NCBI GenBank assembly: GCA_027449685.1
Contig: DAIDLC010000002.1
Span: 124,001-188,000, forward strand
Length of the DNA stretch: 64,000 nt
Source: Ferrovaceae bacterium
GTDB lineage: Bacteria > Pseudomonadota > Gammaproteobacteria > Burkholderiales > Ferrovaceae
Direction: 5' to 3'
The position numbers and the translations under genes were made by a program. Below, in pieces: positions 16,641-23,841 of the stretch (the stretch's first letter is position 1; the number at the start of each line of letters is the position of its first letter). Below the pieces are notes generated by a model. It had not been told where the DNA came from and ran no database searches. It was given only the letters and a program-made list of their open reading frames with translations.

Positions 16641-18242
16641 GTGCGCTCACAGTGTACCCGCCGCTTAGTCCCCTTCCTGCTGGGCTGGCTCAGTCTGTGC
16701 TGCGGGGCTCAGCTACAAGCCGGCCTACCTTCGCCACACTTGAGCGGAACCACCAACACGCTCATCGCGTGGCGCAATGTCACGGCCAAATCCACCTACG
16801 GCATGAGTGCAGATTGGCTTTCACGTTATCCACCCGATCAACAAGAATGGATCAAAGCCCCGCGTTGCGCCATTGCCGTTATAAAGTACGAATATGCCAC
16901 CATCGGCGGCCTGGGTGAACCCACCAATGCCACAGCAGCACTGTTCATACCCAGCGGTTTGGACCATGTCTGTCAAGGGCCCAGACCGCTGGTTCTGTAT
17001 GCTCATGGAACGGCCATCGACCGACGCGAGGATCTGTCTGCAGTCGACAGCCCAAGTAATCCAGCCCTTCGCTCCGCCAGGAGCATCGCGCTCATCTTTG
17101 CTGCTCAAGGCTATCTGGTCATTGCACCCAACTATGCGGGATATGACCGTTCCACACTACCCTATGCACCTTACCTGAATGGCGCTCAGCAATCACGGGA
17201 TATGCTGGACGCGCTGAATGCAGGACAGCAGTTATTGGCCTTGCTCAAAGGACCCAGTTGGCCCAATAGCCAATTATTCGTTACTGGATACTCCCAGGGC
17301 GGCTATGTTGCAATGGCTACTTTGCGTGCCTTGGATCAGCAAAATCGTCCAGCCACAGCGGGGGCCGGCTTGTCCGGTCCCTACGCGCTGGCAGCGGAAG
17401 CTGACGAAATATTTTTAGGCCATGCCAGTCTTGGCGCCACGGTTTATCTGTCCATGGTTGCCAACTCCTACGCCCATATGGTGCATGGCAATATTGATTT
17501 ATCCCACCTGTTCAACCCTCGGTTTTCCAGATCACCGACCCTGTTCCCCGAAATTCTGCCGCGTGCGGGGTTTGGATCCCTGGTTGAACGCAAGCAAATT
17601 CCGATGACCGCACTATTTCAATCCCCTCCCACTGGATTTGAACATCCGGACATCCTGGGGCAGGATTTGATGAATTCCATCGAGTTTGATCCTGTTAATT
17701 ATTTGGTGAGATCCACTTTTAGAGCCGCCTATCTTTCTGATGTCCGTCAGCATCCAGATGGTGCCGCACCTCCAGACGGCTCACGCCCGGATTTCGCCAG
17801 ACAAGTACCTCATCAAGCGGATCGCCCTTTCAACCCCATGCGTCAGGATTTGAAAAAAAACGACCTGCGAAACTACATGCCGCGCATGCCTCTTTTGATG
17901 TGTGGTGCCCAAAAGGATCCTGAAGTATTCTGGGACCAAGGCGCGGCCACCATGCAAGCCATGATCAGAAGTCAACAAACACACACATATCGAACCATAC
18001 GCTTTGGTACGCTGAATTTGGACAGTGCAGATGCCAGCTCGAATTGGAACAGTGCTGGGTTAGATGCACAAACCAATGAAAGGATGCGCTTGATGGGCAA
18101 CAGGTTAAGAAACGACTTCATTGCCCATGAATATCATAACCCGTTGAATTCCATGATGCTGCTTTTGAAGGAAGAGGGCTATCATAACGCCATTGCACCT
18201 TACTGTACCATTGCCGCACGTGAGTTTTTCAGCCAATTCTAG
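16641..18242 (+). CDS. Secreted alpha/beta hydrolase (lipase/esterase-like)
   Basis: A 533-residue exported hydrolase. The GTG start at 16641 is preceded by GGAG and opens a signal peptide (RRLVPFLLGWLSLCCGAQLQA). The nucleophile motif is GYSQGGY, with the serine near residue 218, and an oxyanion-type stretch PLVLYAHGTA lies near 115. The overall pattern is that of secretory lipases or prolyl-oligopeptidase-like esterases. The region after about 290 is less conserved and carries the remaining catalytic residues. The substrate is unknown. It is followed by the convergent ligase gene after 47 bases and begins the surface-glycan region. Confidence 0.72.
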   Translation: MRSQCTRRLVPFLLGWLSLCCGAQLQAGLPSPHLSGTTNTLIAWRNVTAKSTYGMSADWLSRYPPDQQEWIKAPRCAIAVIKYEYATIGGLGEPTNATAALFIPSGLDHVCQGPRPLVLYAHGTAIDRREDLSAVDSPSNPALRSARSIALIFAAQGYLVIAPNYAGYDRSTLPYAPYLNGAQQSRDMLDALNAGQQLLALLKGPSWPNSQLFVTGYSQGGYVAMATLRALDQQNRPATAGAGLSGPYALAAEADEIFLGHASLGATVYLSMVANSYAHMVHGNIDLSHLFNPRFSRSPTLFPEILPRAGFGSLVERKQIPMTALFQSPPTGFEHPDILGQDLMNSIEFDPVNYLVRSTFRAAYLSDVRQHPDGAAPPDGSRPDFARQVPHQADRPFNPMRQDLKKNDLRNYMPRMPLLMCGAQKDPEVFWDQGAATMQAMIRSQQTHTYRTIRFGTLNLDSADASSNWNSAGLDAQTNERMRLMGNRLRNDFIAHEYHNPLNSMMLLLKEEGYHNAIAPYCTIAAREFFSQF

Positions 18243-18289
18243 ACGATATGGATTTTTAAGATCCGATGCCAGTTGTTTCCAGACTTTGG

Positions 18290-19591
18290 TCAACAGGAAG
18301 AGAAATCATTGGAGCCTTGGTCATATCGGTAGGACTGAAAAAATAACCAGACAATATTATAAGCGTAATAGGCAGCAGTAAATTTCAGGTTTGTGACTTC
18401 GGTGCTCATGCCGGAGGCTGCTTCGAAGACAATGAAACATATTCCACAAAACGCATAAATATTCCTCTTACGACGTGCCCATTGCATGGAAAAATAGAGC
18501 AGCGGCACAAGGAATATGAGCAGCGTAGACAGCATTCCCCACACACCAGATCGCACCATATTGGTGATTAATTCATTATGAAATCCGGCCGTCAAAACAT
18601 AGTGCCTAGTAAACGCACTACTATATACCTTCATTTTTTCATCATTTATATATTCTTTGAATCCACGATCTCCCCATCCAGCTATTGGCTTGAGTTCGAA
18701 TAAATCAATCCCGATGCGAAGAAACGAAATTCTCATGGGAATCGACTCGTCTTGATTCATTGCATTCCATTGATAGGCCTTGAACTCCTGCAGGGCCAGC
18801 TCAAATCTGCGGTTCATGGTGGTATCCACATGCATCGTGGCATACCCCAAAGCACCCATCACGATCAATGACAGTAGAATCCCTTTGGCCCATGAAACCC
18901 TGAAAAAATACATCCCTGATAGCAGTGTGATGAAGGGCAAAGCCAGCCAACCGGTACGGCTTCCTGAGCGAATGGATAAAATCAGGCCACACACCAAGAC
19001 ACAGACCTTGACGAGAGCAACCAACAGACGTTTGTATCGAGCGTCCTCGGCAGAGGACAATGGAAGGAAAATGCTGATCACTGCCAACTCGAGAGAGATT
19101 CTACCGAAGGTCAAGGGGTCAACAAAGTAGCTGGTCATCCTGCCAGGTTGAGCCACGGACCAACCACTATGGGGCAAGAATGGCATCACTACAAAGGTAA
19201 ATAACACCGTAACTGAAAATATGTAATTCAGTTTTGCAATGTGGTTTTTATGGGTGGCCAGCAAGGCAACAATTATTGGGATTGCCGATAAAAACCTCGC
19301 TGGAGAATCGAAATAAGATATTTCAAACTCCTGTCGAATGGCTTGGCTGATCAAGACAGCCAAAAAGGGCGCTGTCATGGCAAGACAGATCGCAAGGACC
19401 CATGGCTCCCGCACGATATCAAACAGATTAGCGTGATCTTTGAGGGCTCTTCTTGATATCAGAATAACGATGGAAATGAACGAGGACAATATGAACAACC
19501 CGTCCATCCAGTGCTTTATCGTTAAAATGCCCAGGGGTGCCAGTGCCAGGGCCATGATGAGTCCATTCTTGAGCACCGTGATATTCATCAT
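18290..19591 (-). CDS. O-antigen ligase/polymerase family membrane protein (WaaL/Wzy-like)
   Basis: A 433-residue polytopic protein with about ten or more membrane segments and a large periplasmic loop (about 270-330), the layout of the Wzy_C family that joins or polymerises lipid-linked glycans at the periplasmic face. The loop contains GWGDRGFKEYIN, resembling the conserved G-x-G-x-x-x-F-type stretch of ligases, followed by HNELITNMVRSGVWG, a histidine-containing stretch typical of the family. The ATG at 19591 overlaps the acyltransferase TGA as ATGA. A longer in-frame start at 19693 would lie inside that gene and is rejected. Ligase versus polymerase cannot be decided. Base composition appears more AT-rich than the housekeeping genes. 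Confidence 0.75.
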   Translation of the reverse strand: MMNITVLKNGLIMALALAPLGILTIKHWMDGLFILSSFISIVILISRRALKDHANLFDIVREPWVLAICLAMTAPFLAVLISQAIRQEFEISYFDSPARFLSAIPIIVALLATHKNHIAKLNYIFSVTVLFTFVVMPFLPHSGWSVAQPGRMTSYFVDPLTFGRISLELAVISIFLPLSSAEDARYKRLLVALVKVCVLVCGLILSIRSGSRTGWLALPFITLLSGMYFFRVSWAKGILLSLIVMGALGYATMHVDTTMNRRFELALQEFKAYQWNAMNQDESIPMRISFLRIGIDLFELKPIAGWGDRGFKEYINDEKMKVYSSAFTRHYVLTAGFHNELITNMVRSGVWGMLSTLLIFLVPLLYFSMQWARRKRNIYAFCGICFIVFEAASGMSTEVTNLKFTAAYYAYNIVWLFFQSYRYDQGSNDFSSC

Positions 19592-20736
19592 CGATTCGCA
19601 GCTTTCATGCCAGGCAACTCGACATATTTGTACGACAAATAACTGGCGCCAAGCAAAATTGGAATGAGCGCCAATACGATACCCCAAAACCACAGCAAAC
19701 CTAGCGCAGCACTACCAGAGACGCAGTTATAAAATTCAAAAGCAAGAAACAGTATGACCCCGTGAAGTAAGTACATACTATACGTCATTTCCCCAAGAAA
19801 TCTAGACACTCTCCACCCCATCAGCCCAAACAGGGTATTTCCACTGGCGATCAGGAAAAATGCCAACGCCAAAAAGAGAATAGACGCATCTTGATGTGAT
19901 TCCGGAAATACGGCATATCCAAGCAACAACCCCAACAGGGTAATCCAATGACCTGATCTGGATCCAGCCAGTGCGTGAAGGCATTTTTTCTCCACCAGGA
20001 TGGCACAGATCAGGCCCGCAATGAAAGACTCTAATACCGCCCCATGGGGGTGCCAAAAGAGCAAGATGACAGAAGCTATTACGAGCAACGGCCATTTTGG
20101 CCTGACACCTTGCGTAAGGGATAATAGAGGTAACACGCCGTAAAACTTCCATTCATGGGGGAGCGTCCAGGTAACACCTGCCACGATAATGAACGTGTTT
20201 TTTAATCCATTTATATCTGGCGCTCCTCGAATCGTAAAAAATAGCCATTCCACATAATACTTGCACAAGTTTAGAAGCGAATCATGTGCTCTAAAGTCAC
20301 TCTTGGCTGCCACGATCACCCCTAGAATAAGGATCACAATAAGATAAACCGGCGTCAGGCGGTATACTCTAGCCAAGTAAAGCCTGCCCCAGTCGATTTT
20401 ACCGTTTCGGCATTTAATCAGTTTTGTATAAAACAAAAACCCGGTGATCATAAAAAATAATGCCACACTGCTCGACCCGAAATTTGCATATAGGGTCGTT
20501 CTAGGCGCCATCCATTTTCCGCTTTGTAAATAACCATACCATACCGCGCAATGGTGCAAAAATACCAAAAAGGCCAAATAACCTCTCAAGCCATCGATTG
20601 ATTTTACCCGCGCCACATGACCCGACAATTGCGTTTTCCTGCTCAAAATACTTACACAGAGCAAGGCCAATACAATGGATAACAAGGCACCAAGGGGATT
20701 CTCCGGGCCCAAATCGAAACTCATGTCAACGCGCAT
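19588..20736 (-). CDS. Acyltransferase 3 family protein (OafA/YrhL-like)
   Basis: A 382-residue membrane acyltransferase that would acetylate or otherwise acylate a surface polysaccharide. The start of the domain, IDGLRGYLAFLVFLHH (about 46-61), carries the family's catalytic histidine region, and FFMITGFLFYTKL (about 95-107) is the second hallmark. About ten membrane segments follow. It overlaps the ligase/polymerase gene by four bases, so the two are coupled. The start at 20736 could instead be the ATG four codons inside. A role in O-antigen modification is inferred from the neighbours. Confidence 0.82.
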   Translation of the reverse strand: MRVDMSFDLGPENPLGALLSIVLALLCVSILSRKTQLSGHVARVKSIDGLRGYLAFLVFLHHCAVWYGYLQSGKWMAPRTTLYANFGSSSVALFFMITGFLFYTKLIKCRNGKIDWGRLYLARVYRLTPVYLIVILILGVIVAAKSDFRAHDSLLNLCKYYVEWLFFTIRGAPDINGLKNTFIIVAGVTWTLPHEWKFYGVLPLLSLTQGVRPKWPLLVIASVILLFWHPHGAVLESFIAGLICAILVEKKCLHALAGSRSGHWITLLGLLLGYAVFPESHQDASILFLALAFFLIASGNTLFGLMGWRVSRFLGEMTYSMYLLHGVILFLAFEFYNCVSGSAALGLLWFWGIVLALIPILLGASYLSYKYVELPGMKAANR

Positions 20737-20861
20737 ATGTGCCTCGTTCCTTCACCAACCGACCTCCTATCCAGTGCCATACATTCCCTTGAGGTCTTAT
20801 CCAGCCTCTTTTCTCTTCGTTCCTCCTGCTATCCGGTTCTTGCTCTTACCTACTGGCTTTC

Positions 20862-20879
20862 CCTTCCTGAACAGGAAGG
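20862..20879 (+). promoter_or_regulatory. Hairpin that overlaps a strong Shine-Dalgarno sequence
   Basis: CCTTCCTG-AA-CAGGAAGG is a perfect inverted repeat; as RNA it would fold as seven pairs with a GAAC loop. Its 3' arm contains most of the AAGGAG (20876-20881) that precedes the 29-codon ORF at 20891, so the stem would hide that ribosome site. It lies in the 332-base gap between the divergent acyltransferase and GT2 genes. Confidence 0.35.
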
Positions 20880-20890
20880 AGATTTATCCC

Positions 20891-20980
20891 ATGGAACTGA
20901 CATTCACTTATATAATCTGCGATGCCATGCTTTTCGTACCGTTTTACCATCTGACGGTCACACTGGAGGTTTTCGCTTGA
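20891..20980 (+). CDS. Possible 29-residue small protein or leader peptide
   Basis: A short ORF in the gap between the divergent acyltransferase and GT2 genes. Its ATG is preceded by AAGGAG at nine bases, the best ribosome site in this region. The predicted product starts MELTFTYIICDAMLFVPFYH and is hydrophobic and mildly acidic. I do not recognise it. It ends 88 bases before the GT2 start, so a leader peptide for that operon is possible, as is chance. Nothing else is apparent in the remainder of the gap. Confidence 0.25.
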   Translation: MELTFTYIICDAMLFVPFYHLTVTLEVFA

Positions 20981-21068
20981 CGTGGGCACAAGCTGCTCAT
21001 TCCACTTGCCAACCTGCCAGCGACTTCATGGTTAATACCCATGAAAAATGGAATTTGCTCCCGAAACA

Positions 21069-21893
21069 ATGAATAATGAATCGTTTTCCATCACTTTTGC
21101 CTGCCATAATGCGGCGTCTTATACCCGATTGTGCCTGGAAAGTCTGGTGCGCAACCATGCCCCCTTAGAGCGTCTGGTCGTTGTGGATAACGGTTCTACC
21201 GATGACACGGTCTGTCTGCTTCAATCTTATCCACTCGGCCAACTCATCCTCAACCGCCAAAACTTGGGATGCGGTGTAGCCTGGAATCAAGGCGCCCTGG
21301 CTTTTCAGTCAGAATGGTCGATCATCATGAATAATGACGTCCTAGTCCCCGCTGGATTTTTCCAGGCCCTTATTCATGCAGCAAGTCGTCACGGATTGCT
21401 CATTGCTTCTCCGGCCCTGATCGAAGGCGATCATGATTACGTCTTCGAAGACTTTGCAGCCACTTCAGCCCCAATCATGCAGCAAGCCCTGCGCCCGGGT
21501 TTTCCCCACGCCGTCTGTATGGCCGTCCATCAGTCTGTCTGGCAAGAGATTGGCTACTTTTCACCCACTCCTTCCCTTTGGGGTTATGAAGATACCCTGT
21601 TTTTTCACCATGCGCGCCAAAAAGATCTGCCCATGGGTACCGTAGGGGCTGCCTGGCTGCACCATTTTGGTTCTATCACACAAAATGAAATCCGACGGGA
21701 ACGTGGACTTTCTTCACGCCAGGGTTTAGGTAGCAGAACCCACTATCGATTATTGCATCAAAGCTGGTTGCTGAGAAAACTTGAAAAATTTCGTCGTAAA
21801 CGCTTGCTGGCTCACTATCGTGCTCAGGAATTATCCCGTTACCAGATGACGCTACATGGGATTAGAACGCATCAATCCTTTGAATGGCTCTGA
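21069..21893 (+). CDS. Glycosyltransferase family 2 protein
   Basis: A 274-residue glycosyltransferase with the GT-A fold start SITFACHNAASYTRLCLESL and VVVDNGSTDDTV (about 38-49), the nucleotide-sugar-binding region, then the DXD-like IMNNDVLVPAGF (about 88-99). GT2 enzymes of this type add rhamnose or other sugars to lipopolysaccharide or related glycans. An ATG at 21048 is an alternative start; neither has a clear ribosome site. The stop codon overlaps the start of the next gene as TGATG, so the pair is translationally coupled. The acceptor and donor are unknown. Confidence 0.82.
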   Translation: MNNESFSITFACHNAASYTRLCLESLVRNHAPLERLVVVDNGSTDDTVCLLQSYPLGQLILNRQNLGCGVAWNQGALAFQSEWSIIMNNDVLVPAGFFQALIHAASRHGLLIASPALIEGDHDYVFEDFAATSAPIMQQALRPGFPHAVCMAVHQSVWQEIGYFSPTPSLWGYEDTLFFHHARQKDLPMGTVGAAWLHHFGSITQNEIRRERGLSSRQGLGSRTHYRLLHQSWLLRKLEKFRRKRLLAHYRAQELSRYQMTLHGIRTHQSFEWL

Positions 21894-22996
21894 TGACCAT
21901 CGATAAAACTCCACCCGCACCCAAGCGTATCTTGCTCGTTCAATTGGGTGATTTGGGTGACGTGGTTTTGACGACCCCTACCGTGCATTCTCTCAAGCAC
22001 GCCTTTCCTGATTGCGAACTCGAGATCCTGGTCAGAAAACCCTTTGGCGATATCCTTACCAACGATCCAGCCTTACAGGCCATCCTGCAGATAGAAAAAG
22101 GCAAGGGTTCCTTAATGCAGAAGCTGCGTCAGGCCGTACGCTTGATGTGCTCGCTGCGACAAAACCATTTTTCCTGGGCGATCGACTTACGCACCGGAGA
22201 TCGCGGTGCCTTGTTGACAGGGTTATCGGGCGCTGCCCTCCGTATGGGACGCCGCAGTGGCGAACGACCGTTTTGGCATCACGCGCTGTTTACCACCCTG
22301 CTGACCGATGCTTCCCCGGGAGATAAGACCACACACCCTGGAGCTGACCAGTCGCTACGGCTTCTTCGCGCCCTGGGCATCGATTCAGCCGCACCCTGTC
22401 CCAGATTGTATACGGATCCAAGCGCCGTCCTGCGCATGCAGCAACTGTTAGAGAGCCATCACGTCTTGGATGGCCCGGGCTTCATCACGCTCAACCCTTG
22501 CGCGCGGTGGTCTTACAAGGAATGGCCCTTTTCTCGCTGGTCCACGGTCATTGACTGGTTATGGGAACAATTCTCGATCCCCACTGTACTGGTCGGAACC
22601 GCAGCGGAAAGTGAAGTGTGTGGCGCACTCTCAGACTCCTGCTCAGGCCTGTGCATTTCACTGGCAGGAAAAACCACATTACCCGAGCTATCCGCGTTGC
22701 TCTCCCTGAGCCAACTTCATCTGGGTGTGGATAGTGCAGCACCCCATATGGCCAGCGCCCTGGGCATTCCCTGCCTCACTCTCCACGGTCCCACCGACTG
22801 GCGCTTGTGGCGACTCGAGAAAGCCACGCAGGGGGTCATGCACCCCGACCACAAGCCCTGTATCCCTTGCAATCGCAAGGGCTGCCAAGACTCCGAAATC
22901 AGCCAATGTTTGGAGGAGTTCAAAGCAGACTCGGCGATCCAGCAAATTCAGTCTTTCATCAAAACAGTGCCATTTTTTCAAGCGCGTCGCGTATAG
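21893..22996 (+). CDS. Glycosyltransferase family 9 (heptosyltransferase-type)
   Basis: A 367-residue enzyme of the ADP-heptose:LPS heptosyltransferase family, acting on the lipopolysaccharide core at the inner face of the inner membrane. It begins RILLVQLGDLGDVVLTTPTV, typical of GT9, and has HLGVDSAAPHMASALGIPCL (about 281-300) and LTLHGPTDWRLW in the donor-binding domain. A cysteine-rich tail, CIPCNRKGC followed by QCLEEF, is shared with the GT9 half of the fusion protein at 23842. Start 21893 overlaps the GT2 stop. The last 38 bases overlap the convergent GT2 gene. Confidence 0.87.
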   Translation: MTIDKTPPAPKRILLVQLGDLGDVVLTTPTVHSLKHAFPDCELEILVRKPFGDILTNDPALQAILQIEKGKGSLMQKLRQAVRLMCSLRQNHFSWAIDLRTGDRGALLTGLSGAALRMGRRSGERPFWHHALFTTLLTDASPGDKTTHPGADQSLRLLRALGIDSAAPCPRLYTDPSAVLRMQQLLESHHVLDGPGFITLNPCARWSYKEWPFSRWSTVIDWLWEQFSIPTVLVGTAAESEVCGALSDSCSGLCISLAGKTTLPELSALLSLSQLHLGVDSAAPHMASALGIPCLTLHGPTDWRLWRLEKATQGVMHPDHKPCIPCNRKGCQDSEISQCLEEFKADSAIQQIQSFIKTVPFFQARRV

Positions 22997-23834
22997 CCTG
23001 ATATCTTTCCAGTTTTTTTTGGCGCTTGTGATTGTATGCCGTCGTTGGTAACGGAATACGATACATCATGGTCCGCCAACAGGCGCGCCGATAATGGTAG
23101 CGAAAAATTCTTTTGATGACCTCTTGCGAATAATGTTTTTGATAAAACAGGTATTCCGCGCGGATTTTTTTGGCCGTAAGTTCCGCCAGTCCTGTGCCTT
23201 GCTCGCTTTTCCCGCCATGATGCATCACCTCCACCTGTTCTACGTACCCGATGGTGAAACCCCGCGATCGCACCCTCAAACATAAATCCTGATCCTCTCC
23301 ATACAGAAAAAAGTCTTCATCAAACCCACCCAGCTCTGTCATGAGGGCAAGCCTTGTGATCATGCAGGCGCCAAGGACACTGGCTATTTTTCCAGGCAAA
23401 TGATCTGTGTGGCCATGTGCAAAACGATGCCCGGGGTAGCGGTAGGAAACCGAGTCTTGTGGCGAGCCATCCACATTCACGATTTTCGGGCCTGCCATGC
23501 CCACCTGGGGATGCTTGTCCATGAAATCCATGAGCTTTGGCAGGGTGTTCGGGCGCATGGTTGTATCCGGGTTGAGAAACAGGACATAGGCTGCATTGGG
23601 GTCACAAAGACGCAATGCCTGATTGTTGGCTGCGGAAAAACCCAGATTCATTCGATTCTCGTGCAACCGTACTCTCGGAAAACGCGTCTTCACATAGGCT
23701 GCCGTTCCATCTCTGGAAGCGTTGTCCACGACATGAATGTCTGCCTGCCCCTGGCTGTCATCCAGCAGGCTGGACAGGCAGGCTTCGATCACATCTCGGG
23801 ACTGGTAAGTCACAATGATGACGGAAATATTCAT
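22959..23834 (-). CDS. Glycosyltransferase family 2 (rhamnosyltransferase-like)
   Basis: A 291-residue GT2 enzyme: NISVIIVTYQSRDVIEACL at the N terminus, HVVDNASRDGTAAYV (about 34-48), NLGFSAANNQALRLC (about 62-76) and the metal site VLFLNPDTTMRP (about 84-95), then GGFDEDFFLYGEDQDLCLR (about 167-185), which is typical of rhamnosyltransferases of the WbbL kind. It starts seven bases after the GT9-GT4 fusion gene and continues that operon. Its 3' end overlaps the convergent GT9 gene by 38 bases. Confidence 0.85.
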   Translation of the reverse strand: MNISVIIVTYQSRDVIEACLSSLLDDSQGQADIHVVDNASRDGTAAYVKTRFPRVRLHENRMNLGFSAANNQALRLCDPNAAYVLFLNPDTTMRPNTLPKLMDFMDKHPQVGMAGPKIVNVDGSPQDSVSYRYPGHRFAHGHTDHLPGKIASVLGACMITRLALMTELGGFDEDFFLYGEDQDLCLRVRSRGFTIGYVEQVEVMHHGGKSEQGTGLAELTAKKIRAEYLFYQKHYSQEVIKRIFRYHYRRACWRTMMYRIPLPTTAYNHKRQKKLERYQAIRDALEKMALF

Positions 23835-23841
23835 CGGTACG

